DNA of 64,000 nt from Tritonibacter mobilis (GCF_001681715.1 NZ_LNWY01000005.1:310001-374000); one strand, 5' to 3'; shown: positions 1-8,204, numbered from the stretch's first letter. The notes: generated from the sequence alone by a model not told the origin. Numbers and translations: made by a program.

Positions 1-621
1 GAGCCGGAAAAAGGCCGTATTCTTATTGATGGCGCTGATGTTTCCGATGTCAGCCAGAACTCACTGCGTAGCCAGATCGGTATGGTCACGCAGGAAACAG
101 CGATGTTCAATCGCTCAGCGCTCGACAATATTCTCTATGGTCGTCCAGATGCCAGCCGTGATGCCATCATTGCGGCCGCGCGCGCAGCAGAAGCACATGA
201 GTTCATCATTGATCTTGAGGACGGGAAGGGGCGCACCGGGTATGAGGCCTACCTTGGTGAGCGCGGGGTGAAATTGTCCGGTGGGCAACGCCAGCGCATT
301 GCGCTTGCGCGTGCGATTTTAAAGGACGCGCCCATTCTGGTGCTGGATGAGGCTACCTCGGCCTTGGATTCTGAGGTAGAAGCGTCGATCCAATCAGCCC
401 TGACGCGGGTGATGGAGGGAAAAACCGTGCTTGCGATTGCACACCGGCTCTCAACGCTTGCAGAAATGGACCGGATTATCGTCATGGATCATGGTCGGAT
501 CATCGAGCAAGGCAGTCATGATGAGCTGCTAGAGCGCGACGGGCTTTATGCGCAGTTCTGGCACCGGCAGTCTGGTGGCTTCATTCGAACCGAGCAAGAC
601 ACCAGCGCCGCCGCAGAGTAA
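1..621 (+). CDS. ABC exporter ATP-binding domain, C-terminal fragment (5' end outside window)
   Basis: The reading frame is open from base 1, so the gene begins before the window; 206 codons remain. They cover a nucleotide-binding domain from just after the Walker A loop: Q-loop region GMVTQETAMFNRS, ABC signature LSGGQRQRIALARAIL, Walker B ILVLDEATSALDSE and H-loop IAHRLSTL. The order and sequence are typical of exporters in which a six-helix membrane domain is fused to the ATPase (MsbA/multidrug/lipid type), driving outward transport at the inner membrane. The membrane domain is not visible, so the substrate cannot be judged. The next gene follows after about 58 bp on the same strand. Confidence 0.9.
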   Translation, partial: EPEKGRILIDGADVSDVSQNSLRSQIGMVTQETAMFNRSALDNILYGRPDASRDAIIAAARAAEAHEFIIDLEDGKGRTGYEAYLGERGVKLSGGQRQRIALARAILKDAPILVLDEATSALDSEVEASIQSALTRVMEGKTVLAIAHRLSTLAEMDRIIVMDHGRIIEQGSHDELLERDGLYAQFWHRQSGGFIRTEQDTSAAAE

Positions 622-679
622 TTCGGATCCACGCGTTTTCTGGCTTTTGCCAATTCCGCTCTCGCGGTAATGCAGGCGC

Positions 680-1924
680 ATGACAGACGCAGCCAGAACC
701 AGAGCCACGATTGAACGTTTGGGACACCAGGGCGACGGGATCGCCTCGGGTCCTTTGTTTGCACCGCGCACCTTGCCCGGAGAGATCGTCACCGGTGTTG
801 TGCAGGGGCAATCCCTCACTGACATTAGAATTGAACATCCCTCAGAACATCGCGTTCAAGCGCCGTGTCGCCACTACAAATCTTGTGGTGGTTGCCAGCT
901 GCAGCACGTAAGCGATGATTTTGTGGCGCAGTGGAAGACGGATATCGTTCGAAACGCCCTGCTATCACGCGGGTTAGAGACTGAATTCAAGCCAATCTTG
1001 ACCTCACCGGCGCACTCCCGCAGGCGCGCGACGATTGCGGTTAAACGGACCAAGAAAGGTGCTATGGCAGGCTTTCACGGACGGGCCTCGGACGTCATCA
1101 CAGAGATACCCGATTGCCATCTTTTGGCTCCTGATCTGATAGCTGCGCTGCCTATGGCTGAGGATCTGGCGATTATTGGTGCCAGCCGCAAAGCCCCCTT
1201 GTCTGTGACGATCACGACTTCAGAGGTGGGGCTCGATGTGTTGGTTCGCAATGGCAAACCGCTCGATGGGCCGTTGCGCATTCAGTTGGCGCAGGCGGTG
1301 GAGCGCCACAAGCTGGCGCGGCTTACATGGGATGATGAACCTCTGGGCATGGAGCAGCCACCGACACAGCGGTTCGGCGTTGCGTGCGTTTGCCCTCCAC
1401 CCGGCGCATTCTTGCAAGCGACACCTGAAGGTGAGGCGGCGCTGGTATCAGCAGTGCGGGATGCCGTAGGCGGTGCCCGCCGCATCGTGGATCTTTTTGC
1501 CGGGGCCGGTACGTTTTCGCTGCCTTTGGCGACGGGTGCCGAGGTTCACGCGGTCGAAGGTGAGCGTGAAATGATGCAAGCGCTTGAGCAAGGTTGGCGT
1601 AAAGCGCAGGGTTTGAAAAAAGTCACCACTGAGACACGCGATCTGTTCCGTAACCCACTCCTTGTCGAGGATCTGCGCAAGTTTGGGCAGGTTTATGATG
1701 CTGTGGTGATTGATCCGCCACGCGCTGGCGCGGAGGCGCAAGTCCAGGAGTTGGCGAAAGCAAAGCTGCCCACTATCTCCTATGTGTCCTGTAACCCGAT
1801 CACCTTTGCCCGCGACGCCGAAGTGCTTGTTTCCGCTGGGTATAGATTGAATTGGGTGCAGGTCGTTGACCAGTTCCGTTGGTCATCGCATACGGAGCTT
1901 GCAGCGTCGTTGAGCCTGTCCTGA
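680..1924 (+). CDS. class I SAM-dependent rRNA (uracil-5-)-methyltransferase, TrmA/RlmD family
   Basis: 414 aa, the usual family length. Family members methylate C5 of a uridine in 23S rRNA (RlmC/RlmD) or tRNA (TrmA). The N-terminal third carries a cysteine cluster, CRHYKSCGGCQLQH near residues 55-70, typical of the [4Fe-4S] site of RlmD-type enzymes. The SAM fold shows VDLFAGAGTFSLPLA near 270. The catalytic part shows VIDPPRAGAEAQVQEL and YVSCNPITFARD, whose Cys is the nucleophile. An N-terminal TRAM-like segment is plausible (RATIERLGHQGDGIA). The ribosome-binding site before the ATG is weak. The exact target base cannot be told from sequence alone. Confidence 0.88.
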   Translation: MTDAARTRATIERLGHQGDGIASGPLFAPRTLPGEIVTGVVQGQSLTDIRIEHPSEHRVQAPCRHYKSCGGCQLQHVSDDFVAQWKTDIVRNALLSRGLETEFKPILTSPAHSRRRATIAVKRTKKGAMAGFHGRASDVITEIPDCHLLAPDLIAALPMAEDLAIIGASRKAPLSVTITTSEVGLDVLVRNGKPLDGPLRIQLAQAVERHKLARLTWDDEPLGMEQPPTQRFGVACVCPPPGAFLQATPEGEAALVSAVRDAVGGARRIVDLFAGAGTFSLPLATGAEVHAVEGEREMMQALEQGWRKAQGLKKVTTETRDLFRNPLLVEDLRKFGQVYDAVVIDPPRAGAEAQVQELAKAKLPTISYVSCNPITFARDAEVLVSAGYRLNWVQVVDQFRWSSHTELAASLSLS

Positions 1925-1951
1925 CCCCGAATCCTAAGGAGCGCCTTTTAA

Positions 1952-2737
1952 ATGATTGATCGAATGAAATCCGTATTGGACAGCGATGGGTTTAGCCGGT
2001 TCATCACCGCCGTCATCCTGCTGAATGCGGTGACATTGGGAATGGAAACTTCCGATACGATCATGGCGCGTGCTGGGGATCTGGTTTTGTTGATCGACAA
2101 GCTGTGTTTGATCATCTTTGTTCTGGAGATCGCGGCCAAACTGATCGTGCGGCGGTTGAGGTTTTTTGTAAACGGCTGGAATATATTCGATTTCCTGATC
2201 GTTGGCATTGCATTGGTGCCAGGTGCTCAGGGCTTTTCCGTGTTGCGGGCGCTGCGGATCTTGCGTGTTCTACGCGTGATCTCCGTCGCACCGCGCCTGC
2301 GCCGTGTGGTCGAAGGGTTCATCACCGCATTGCCCGGCATGGGGTCGGTGTTCCTGTTGATGGCGATCATTTTCTACATTGGCTCTGTCATGGCCACGAA
2401 ACTGTTTGGGGATAACTTCCCGGAATGGTTCGGCAGCCTCGCTCTCTCGGCCTACTCGCTGTTTCAGATTATGACGCTGGAGAGCTGGTCGATGGGGATC
2501 GTGCGGCCGGTGATGGATGTCTACCCCTACGCCTGGGCGTTCTTTGTACCATTTATCATGGTCACAACCTTTGCAGTGGTGAACCTGCTGGTGGGTCTGA
2601 TCGTGAATTCTATGCAGGATGCGCATTCTGAAGAAGAAGGCGAACGCACCGATGCCTATCGAGATCAGGTGCTGACACGTCTGGAAGCGATCGAAGCACG
2701 GATCGCGCGGCTTCAGGATGAAAAGACGCAAAAGTGA
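1952..2737 (+). CDS. bacterial voltage-gated sodium channel (NavBac / ion transport protein)
   Basis: 261 aa, one six-helix subunit; family members assemble as homotetramers in the inner membrane. The S4 voltage sensor is clear at about residues 95-120, with arginines every third residue (VLRALRILRVLRVI then APRLRRVV). The pore has selectivity filter TLESWS at residues 175-180, the same class as NaChBac TLESWAS, so Na+ selectivity is expected. S6 (about 195-220) is followed by an acidic linker and a short C-terminal heptad helix (VLTRLEAIEARIARLQDE), the usual tetramerising coiled coil. AAGGAG lies upstream of the ATG. Role by family: sodium influx linked to motility, pH or chemotaxis in marine bacteria. 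Confidence 0.93.
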   Translation: MIDRMKSVLDSDGFSRFITAVILLNAVTLGMETSDTIMARAGDLVLLIDKLCLIIFVLEIAAKLIVRRLRFFVNGWNIFDFLIVGIALVPGAQGFSVLRALRILRVLRVISVAPRLRRVVEGFITALPGMGSVFLLMAIIFYIGSVMATKLFGDNFPEWFGSLALSAYSLFQIMTLESWSMGIVRPVMDVYPYAWAFFVPFIMVTTFAVVNLLVGLIVNSMQDAHSEEEGERTDAYRDQVLTRLEAIEARIARLQDEKTQK

Positions 2738-2813
2738 TTATCTTTTCTTAACCAAGTTTGATGTATTATTAAGCCAAGAGCACAAAACAAAAACGAGCGG
2801 ACAGATCAAAACC

Positions 2814-3329
2814 ATGCACAGGCGTACATTCGGGGCAGGTATACTTGCCACCCTCGGAGCAGCAGGATGTTCTAGCGGCCCAAATATTCGGCGTTACAAC
2901 GGCCCTCCGGTCACTTCCATTGTGATCAATAAAGGCAGCCGCAGGATGTATTTGTTGAATGAAACTAAGGTTCTAAAAGAATATGAGGTCGGGCTGGGCT
3001 TTGCTCCGGTTGGCCACAAACAAATCGAAGGTGACGGCCGCACGCCGGAGGGGACGTATCGTATTGACCGCCGTAACCCTCGCAGCCAATTCTACCTTTC
3101 GCTTGGAATTTCATATCCCAATGCTGCTGACCGGGCATATGCCAGCTCACTTGGTGCAAGTCCGGGCGGTGATATCTTCATCCATGGTGAGCCCAATGAT
3201 CGCGCTGACCGACGCCGGGCGGCGCGCACGCAAGATTGGACAGCGGGCTGCATTGCGGTGAGCAATGAAGAGATCGAAGAGATCTGGTCCATGGTGAATG
3301 ACGGCACAACCATCACTCTGCGCCCCTGA
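2814..3329 (+). CDS. L,D-transpeptidase (YkuD domain), lipoprotein-like
   Basis: 171 aa from the chosen ATG. An in-frame ATG 96 nt upstream would add a charged stretch overlapping the channel gene and bury the signal sequence. The start MHRRTFGAGILATLGAAGC has twin arginines, a hydrophobic stretch and a lipobox-like LGAAGC, so export and possibly lipid anchoring are expected. The YkuD domain has FIHGEPNDR (His) and DWTAGCIAVSNEEIEEIW, where Cys is the catalytic nucleophile of the S/T-x-GC motif. Such enzymes cross-link peptidoglycan (3-3 bonds) or attach proteins to it in the periplasm. A second YkuD gene lies about 0.8 kb away. Confidence 0.88.
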   Translation: MHRRTFGAGILATLGAAGCSSGPNIRRYNGPPVTSIVINKGSRRMYLLNETKVLKEYEVGLGFAPVGHKQIEGDGRTPEGTYRIDRRNPRSQFYLSLGISYPNAADRAYASSLGASPGGDIFIHGEPNDRADRRRAARTQDWTAGCIAVSNEEIEEIWSMVNDGTTITLRP

Positions 3330-3364
3330 GCCATTCTTCTCAGGCTCGCAACAGATTTGCAGAC

Positions 3365-3400
3365 CACAAAAAAGGCCGCGCTCATCTGAGTGCGGCCTTG
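3365..3400 (-). terminator. intrinsic terminator downstream of the CAP-domain gene
   Basis: An inverted repeat AAGGCCGC (3372-3379) / GCGGCCTT (3392-3399), extendable inward through GCTCA/TGAGT, is flanked on its left by a run of A. Read on the minus strand this is a GC-rich hairpin followed by a T run, so it should end the minus-strand transcript. It may also work weakly for the plus-strand L,D-transpeptidase. Confidence 0.8.
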
Positions 3401-3429
3401 ATTCTATGTCAGACATAAACGGCGTCTGA

Positions 3430-3924
3430 TCATTCTGCCATCAGCAGAGTCCACCAGATCTTACCATTGGATTCTTGGAACCACGAAAACCCCATGTTGC
3501 GCGCTTTGGCGTCCATAATCACAGAGCGGGTGCCCTTTTCTTCCATCCATGCAGTGAGAGTCTGTACTTCGTTCTCATATGTTTCTGCGATGTTCTCGCC
3601 GACCAAGGCACCGGAGTATCCAACCCGCGCCACACGATCGAGCGGCGAGGAGCCGTCAGAGCCAAAGTGCCAGGGGCGGTTTTGTACGGACATATCGCGG
3701 GAATGGGTCGCAGCGGCAGCGTTTAGTTTGCTGTCGAGCTGAACAGCCGGGTTTCCCGCAGCTTCGCGCAGAGCGTTTACAGAATCAAGCATGCGGAACT
3801 GCGTACGTTCCTCATTACGAATCTTATAGACACCGGTCCCGGTCGCGCTGCCATCGTTGCCAGTTGTACATGCCGCAAGGACAAAGCTCGTCAGTGTAGC
3901 CAGAAGCAGGAATACGCGTGTCAT
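3430..3924 (-). CDS. CAP-domain (SCP/PR-1-like) lipoprotein
   Basis: 164 aa from the ATG that gives a proper lipoprotein signal: MTRVFLLLATLTSFVLAAC, with lipobox VLAAC. A longer in-frame start would put the signal internally. The mature part is a single CAP domain: LNAAAATHSRDMSVQNRPWH, GENIAETY and a C-terminal WWTLLMAE strand. The conserved His in HSRDM and Glu in GENIA are present. Bacterial CAP proteins are envelope proteins of poorly known function. It is divergent from the downstream Tat-type L,D-transpeptidase, so an envelope role is plausible, but that is inference. Confidence 0.85.
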   Translation of the reverse strand: MTRVFLLLATLTSFVLAACTTGNDGSATGTGVYKIRNEERTQFRMLDSVNALREAAGNPAVQLDSKLNAAAATHSRDMSVQNRPWHFGSDGSSPLDRVARVGYSGALVGENIAETYENEVQTLTAWMEEKGTRSVIMDAKARNMGFSWFQESNGKIWWTLLMAE

Positions 3925-4091
3925 TCTAAACCCTAAAAGTGTTCGATCACAGCGTCCCATAGCTTTCCTGTGACTTATAGGCAAACCCGGCAGCTTCACT
4001 TTCACGAGATTTCAGGGGATTGAATTGCGACTGCGGCATTCCAGCCATAGACTGCTCCGCACCAGAGCCCTCAGCCAGAGAGAACTTTCTG

Positions 4092-4709
4092 ATGACACGC
4101 AAAATCACTTTTCTAACATCACGCCGGCAGTTTCTTGCCGGATCCGCATCCCTTCTGGCGACTCCGGCGCTGGCACAATCGCTGCCTGATGCCGAAGAGC
4201 CGGCCTTTGATCCGCTGCGCCCGCCGCCGGAACCAGAACCCAGCGTCAAGCGCAATATATCTTCGTTTCGCGCCAAGAGCTGGCGGCCTTATTTTGACAA
4301 TTTGCGCCGTGGGGCGATCCTTGTGGATATTGACAGCCGGGCGCTTCACTTCTGGTCCGAAGATCAGAGTGTTTACAAGTTATTCCCGTCTTCTGTACCT
4401 TTAAGTGACGATCTGACACGTCGCGGCCGTACCAAGATTGTGCGTAAGGTCGAAGGACCGGGATGGGCACCGACCCCCAACATGCGCAAGCGCAATCCTG
4501 AGTGGCCTGCGTATATTCCGCCGGGCCCGGATAACCCGCTTGGAACGCACGCGCTCTACCTGAGCTGGAAGTACTATCGAATCCACGGCACGCACGATAC
4601 GCGCAAAATTGGCCGCAAATCCTCTAACGGTTGCATCGGTCTCTACAACGAACACATCGCAGAGCTCTACAAACTCACCCGATCCGGCACACAGGTGTTG
4701 CTAATTTGA
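4092..4709 (+). CDS. L,D-transpeptidase (YkuD) with Tat signal
   Basis: 205 aa. The chosen ATG begins MTRKITFLTSRRQFLAGSAS, a twin-arginine signal (SRRQFLAG) followed by a hydrophobic segment and an ALAQ cleavage site. An upstream in-frame ATG adds 24 residues unlike a signal sequence. After a Pro-rich linker the YkuD domain shows RGAILVDIDSRALHFW, YRIHGTHDTRKIGR and KSSNGCIGLYNEHIAELY, with catalytic Cys in NGC and His in HGT. The function is peptidoglycan 3-3 cross-linking or protein attachment in the periplasm. It resembles ErfK/YbiS-type enzymes common in Rhodobacteraceae. Confidence 0.9.
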   Translation: MTRKITFLTSRRQFLAGSASLLATPALAQSLPDAEEPAFDPLRPPPEPEPSVKRNISSFRAKSWRPYFDNLRRGAILVDIDSRALHFWSEDQSVYKLFPSSVPLSDDLTRRGRTKIVRKVEGPGWAPTPNMRKRNPEWPAYIPPGPDNPLGTHALYLSWKYYRIHGTHDTRKIGRKSSNGCIGLYNEHIAELYKLTRSGTQVLLI

Positions 4710-4805
4710 CGACAACCGCTGCAAGCTGGATGAGAAGCATTTAACAAGCAATTGCAATCCGGTGGGAATCCCGCTTAGAAAAAACTCACGAGGTAAGTCT
4801 TGAGT

Positions 4806-4831
4806 GCGCACATCATATGTGTGCTGTGCGC
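4806..4831 (+). promoter_or_regulatory. small hairpin in the leader of the 60-aa exported protein
   Basis: GCGCACA (4806-4812) and TGTGCGC (4825-4831) form a 7-bp stem with a 12-nt AT-containing loop, just upstream of the CTGGAGG ribosome-binding site of the next small gene. Role unknown; it may stabilise the 5' end of the mRNA. Confidence 0.3.
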
Positions 4832-4848
4832 GTATCCTGGAGGTTAAT

Positions 4849-5031
4849 ATGAAAAAACTCGTTATTGCTGCCGCACTGGTCGCTGCCGCTTCCGCTGCAT
4901 CCGCTGGTAACCTGGCTGAGCCGATCGTTGAAGCACCGGTTATCGTAGAAGAAGCAACCGGTTCTTCTTCCGGCATCCTTCTGCCGCTGCTGCTGCTGGT
5001 CATCGTGGCCGCTGCTGCTGCAAGCAACTAA
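4849..5031 (+). CDS. small exported/membrane protein of unknown function (60 aa)
   Basis: A short gene with a strong ribosome-binding site (CCTGGAGG, suitably spaced) before the ATG and an intrinsic terminator right after it, which together support its reality. The product starts MKKLVIAAALVAAASAASAG, a Sec signal peptide with an AxA-type cleavage site. An acidic linker (EPIVEAPVIVEEATG) follows, then a C-terminal hydrophobic segment ILLPLLLLVIVAAAAA. The mature protein would be about 40 residues with one membrane helix. Codon usage is that of an abundant protein (repeated CTG, GCT, GTT). It converges with hemH. I do not recognise a function. Confidence 0.75.
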   Translation: MKKLVIAAALVAAASAASAGNLAEPIVEAPVIVEEATGSSSGILLPLLLLVIVAAAAASN

Positions 5032-5051
5032 TCGTTGCTCTAAAGAACAAG

Positions 5052-5083
5052 AAAGGCGGCTGGATCTCCAGCCGCCTTTTTTT
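5052..5083 (+). terminator. intrinsic terminator after the 60-aa gene
   Basis: AAGGCGGCTGG / CCAGCCGCCTT form an 11-bp perfect stem with loop ATCT, followed by seven T. It ends the plus-strand small gene and may also stop hemH transcription coming from the other side. Confidence 0.9.
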
Positions 5084-5122
5084 ATTGCTCGCTCGGGATA
5101 CCCTTGTTTCATACAGGGTAGC

Positions 5123-6184
5123 TCAGTCGAGCCAACCCTTGAGGTTATTGCGAATAACGCTCGACAGGGCGGAGATATGCACGTCGCTGTCATTGAGGCA
5201 GGGAATATAGGTGAAGTCTTCACCGCCCGCGTGCTCAAAGCTCTCGAAGATCTCCTCATTGATCTCTTCCAGCGTCTCGATGCAGTCCGCCGAGAAAGCC
5301 GGTGCGATCACTGCAATGTTCTTCTTGCCCTGTTTCGCCAGCTCCGCGACATGTTCGACCGTGTAGGGACGTAGCCACTCCTCAGGTCCGAAGACCGACT
5401 GAAATGTGGTTGTGATCTGTGATTCGTCCCAACCCAAACGCTCGCGCAGTAGTCGCGTCGTTTTTTGACACTGGCAGTGATAGGGATCGCCCTGCATCAG
5501 GTAGCGCTTGGGCATGCCATGGTAAGAGCAGACGAGAATGTCCGGCGTCTTTTCCATCTTGGCATAGGCGTCCTCGACCGACTTCGCCAGCGCGTCGATG
5601 TATTCGGGGTGGTCGAAATAGGGCTCGATCGTGCGTGCCGCTGGCTGCCAGGGCTGATCCATCAACACGCGGAAGAACTGGTCATTTGCGGTGGCCGAGG
5701 TCGCGCCAGCGTATTGCGGATAAAGCGGCACAAAGAGGATCTTGCGGCACCCGGCGGCGATCATCTTTTCGACCTTCGATTTGGTGGAAGGATTGCCGTA
5801 GCGCATACAGAAATCCACCATCACACGGTCGCCGTAGATCTCTTCCATCGCCTTTGCCATGGCGTTGGTCTGGTCCTTGGTGATCGTCATCAGCGGGCTT
5901 TCGCCCTTGTCGTGATTCCAGATCGACTTGTAGGCTTCACCAGAGGCGAAGGGGCGCTTGCTGAGAATGATCAGTTGCAACAGCGGCTGCCATTTCCACG
6001 ACGGATAATCGATCACCCGCTTGTCCGAGAGAAATTCGCTCAGATAACGGCGCATCGGCCAATAGCTGTAGTGATCCGGGGTTCCGAGATTTGCGAGCAG
6101 GATGCCGACCTTCTCCGCCTTGACCGGCGGATGATCCGCAGGGGCATTGTCAGGGCGGGTCGCAGTTGAGGTCGCATCCAGCAT
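5123..6184 (-). CDS. hemH: ferrochelatase
   Basis: 353 aa. It inserts Fe2+ into protoporphyrin IX, the last step of protoheme synthesis, at the inner face of the membrane. Visible family motifs are KVGILLANLGTPDHYSY near the N-terminus, VDFCMRYGNPS, LFVPLYPQYAGATSAT, LVCSYHGMPKRYL with the metal-binding His, GDPYHCQCQKTTRLL, and the C-terminal VIAPAFSADCIETLEEI. The ATG at 6184 was preferred because AGGA lies 9 nt upstream; a farther in-frame ATG adds ten residues without a clear ribosome-binding site. It stands alone, converging with the small exported protein gene. Confidence 0.96.
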   Translation of the reverse strand: MLDATSTATRPDNAPADHPPVKAEKVGILLANLGTPDHYSYWPMRRYLSEFLSDKRVIDYPSWKWQPLLQLIILSKRPFASGEAYKSIWNHDKGESPLMTITKDQTNAMAKAMEEIYGDRVMVDFCMRYGNPSTKSKVEKMIAAGCRKILFVPLYPQYAGATSATANDQFFRVLMDQPWQPAARTIEPYFDHPEYIDALAKSVEDAYAKMEKTPDILVCSYHGMPKRYLMQGDPYHCQCQKTTRLLRERLGWDESQITTTFQSVFGPEEWLRPYTVEHVAELAKQGKKNIAVIAPAFSADCIETLEEINEEIFESFEHAGGEDFTYIPCLNDSDVHISALSSVIRNNLKGWLD

Positions 6185-6294
6185 GGGCAAGGGTCCTGTG
6201 TGGTATGAAAACAAATAGTGTGTCGAGTGTTACGTCGATACGGCGGGAAAGGCCAATTGGATCATCTCACTGCGACCATTGGCTCAGGTTATCG

Positions 6295-7128
6295 TCAGCC
6301 CTCGGGCAGTTTGGTCTCCGGCACCTTCAGCGCATCCGCGAGACGTGCCTTGGCGGAACCGGGGCGCAGGGGTTGGGGCTGGCTGTCGGCTGGGGACCAA
6401 CCGGTGAGGCATACCAGTTCGAAGGTTGCGGCGAGCCGGCCGTCTTTTGCAGCGAAGTTCTGGGCGTAGATGTGATCGGCAAGCGTAAACACCGCACGGC
6501 GCGTGGGTTTGCGCAACCTCTGAGACATTGTGTTGGTTTCACCCATATCGCGCAAATCCTGCATCAGATGCGCAAGGTCGCGGTAATGAACTGTCAGGGG
6601 CACAAGATCTGCGACCGGGAGGGCAAATCCCGCCCTTTGCAAAAGAGCGCCGAGATCACGAATTTCGCCCATCGGTGCAACCCTCGGGGACAGGCCTCCG
6701 CTGACATAGGTCTCTGCCTCCGCAAGAGCGCTGCGCAATTCGTGCAGGGTTTGACCGCCAAGCGTTACAACCAGCAGCAATCCATCTTCTTGCAGCGCGC
6801 GTCGGCACTGGATCAACTGCCCCACCGGGTCATTGGCACAATGAAGCGCCATCACATGGATCACCAGATCATGCGCTTTTGGCTCCAGATCCAGAACATC
6901 GTCATCCGAGATGATCTTCGCGTCCGGCAGCAGGTCCGCCCAGGGCTCCGCAAAAGGCGCGATAATCGCGGGCTTGGTAAAGACTCTCTTAACCATGCTG
7001 AGCCGATCCTCGATCTCGTCTCTGGCTAAGTCGTGCAGAAACATCGCCTCCGGTTTGCGCCGGGCGCGACGCAATTGCAGTGCGTCACGGTCAAATATCT
7101 GGGGATGAGCCATCGGTTCTTTTGTCAT
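6295..7128 (-). CDS. SAM-dependent methyltransferase-like protein (BioC / NDUFAF5-like)
   Basis: 277 aa. The start PQIFDRDALQLRRARR followed by FLHDLARDEIEDRLSMV is characteristic of the NDUFAF5-like group of class I methyltransferase-fold proteins; the mitochondrial member modifies an arginine of complex I. The SAM core follows (DDVLDLEPKAHDLVIHVMALH, then LVVTLGGQTLHELRSALAEAE). The glycine-rich SAM loop is weak in this copy, so activity is uncertain. It is divergent from comF with only 11 bp between the start codons. A role in complex I assembly is inference from the family. Confidence 0.8.
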   Translation of the reverse strand: MTKEPMAHPQIFDRDALQLRRARRKPEAMFLHDLARDEIEDRLSMVKRVFTKPAIIAPFAEPWADLLPDAKIISDDDVLDLEPKAHDLVIHVMALHCANDPVGQLIQCRRALQEDGLLLVVTLGGQTLHELRSALAEAETYVSGGLSPRVAPMGEIRDLGALLQRAGFALPVADLVPLTVHYRDLAHLMQDLRDMGETNTMSQRLRKPTRRAVFTLADHIYAQNFAAKDGRLAATFELVCLTGWSPADSQPQPLRPGSAKARLADALKVPETKLPEG

Positions 7129-7129
7129 G

Positions 7130-7139
7130 AGGTGTACCT
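7130..7139. promoter_or_regulatory. shared palindromic Shine-Dalgarno for two divergent genes
   Basis: The 10-bp element AGGTGTACCT lies exactly between the divergent starts (ATG ending at 7128 on minus, ATG at 7140 on plus). It provides AGGT on both strands: GAGGTG before comF and AGGTACACC before the methyltransferase. With 11 bp between start codons, both promoters must lie inside the opposing coding region. Confidence 0.5.
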
Positions 7140-7871
7140 ATGACGTTGCGGGCACGGATTCAAACGGCAGTTTCACTGGTCTACCCCGCGCGCTGTTTGA
7201 ACTGCGGCGGGTTGGTCGAGAGCGATTTCGGCCTGTGTAGCGCCTGTTGGCGCGATACGACGTTTATTTCTGGGTTGGTCTGTGATTGCTGTGGTGTGCC
7301 GCTCCCGGGTGAGGCGGATGGGCAGAGCGTACATTGCGATGAGTGTTTGAGCAGCCCAAGAGACTGGGAGCAAGGGCGGGCTGCGATCATGTATGGCGGG
7401 CAGGGGCGGCGCTTGGTTCTCGCGCTCAAACACGGAGACAGAACGGATTTGGCGCGGCCTGCATCCGGTTGGATGGCACGTGCGGCACGCGATCTTCTTA
7501 GCCGCAGGCCGCTCCTGGTGCCGGTTCCCTTGCATTGGACACGACTTTTGCGGCGCCGGTATAATCAATCCGCATTACTGGCACAGGGGCTTGCGGCGCG
7601 TGAGGGCTGCGAATGTTGCCCTGATGCCCTAATCAGAGTCTCAAAAACGCCAATGTTGGAGGGGCGCAGCCGGGCAGAACGGATGACCCTTCTGGCCGAT
7701 GCAATCAGGCCAAACCCACGGATGAGTGAGCGACTGACCGGAAGGCAGGTGCTCTTGGTGGATGATGTGATGACCAGCGGGTCGACGCTTTCTGCCTGTG
7801 CGCGGGCGTGCATAGATGCGGGGGCAGCTGGCGTGAGCATTGTTGTCCTCGCGCGGGTCACGGCAGCGTGA
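7140..7871 (+). CDS. comF: ComF family phosphoribosyltransferase-like protein
   Basis: 243 aa, standard length. An N-terminal zinc-ribbon-like part has CLNCGGL, LCSACW, CDCCGVPLPG and HCDECL. The C-terminal type I PRTase fold ends with the PRPP-binding motif VLLVDDVMTSGSTLSACA. Family members are linked to DNA uptake, where ComF/GntX proteins act in competence or in stalled-fork rescue, but the substrate is not established. The start is supported by TGAGGTG upstream. The gene is followed by a glutaredoxin gene 71 bp away on the same strand. Confidence 0.9.
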   Translation: MTLRARIQTAVSLVYPARCLNCGGLVESDFGLCSACWRDTTFISGLVCDCCGVPLPGEADGQSVHCDECLSSPRDWEQGRAAIMYGGQGRRLVLALKHGDRTDLARPASGWMARAARDLLSRRPLLVPVPLHWTRLLRRRYNQSALLAQGLAAREGCECCPDALIRVSKTPMLEGRSRAERMTLLADAIRPNPRMSERLTGRQVLLVDDVMTSGSTLSACARACIDAGAAGVSIVVLARVTAA

Positions 7872-7942
7872 AAACTCTGGCAATGCTTGATAAAGGTGCC
7901 CACATCGCGCAAAACCCATGAGCAACGCCTACGGAGACCAAT

Positions 7943-8200
7943 ATGAAACCGGTCGAAATCTATACTTCTCCCCTTTGCGGTTTTTGCCACGCGGCAAAGC
8001 GCCTTTTGACTCAAAAGGGGGTGAGCTTTTCTGAAATTGATGTGCTGGCCGATCCTGATCGCAAATCGGAGATGATCCAGCGCGCCAACGGGGGCCGCAC
8101 GGTACCACAGATCTTTATCGGCGAGATCCACGTCGGAGGCTGTGACGAGCTTTATGCGCTGGATCGCGCAGGTAAGCTCGACCCGTTGTTGGCGGCCTAA
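7943..8200 (+). CDS. grxC: glutaredoxin 3
   Basis: 85 aa, one compact glutaredoxin domain. The active site is CGFC in VEIYTSPLCGFCHAAKRLL, and GGRTVPQIFIGEIHVGGCDEL carries the TVP cis-proline loop and the GG(C)D glutathione-binding motif. It is a glutathione-dependent dithiol/disulfide reductase in the cytoplasm. The gene starts an apparent operon with the nitrilase-family gene (4 bp downstream) and a MarR regulator. Confidence 0.93.
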   Translation: MKPVEIYTSPLCGFCHAAKRLLTQKGVSFSEIDVLADPDRKSEMIQRANGGRTVPQIFIGEIHVGGCDELYALDRAGKLDPLLAA

Positions 8201-8204
8201 GCTG

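Noticed and set aside
2718-2813. Upstream ATG giving a longer L,D-transpeptidase
   Set aside because: It overlaps the channel gene and would put the twin-arginine/lipobox signal 33 residues inside the protein.
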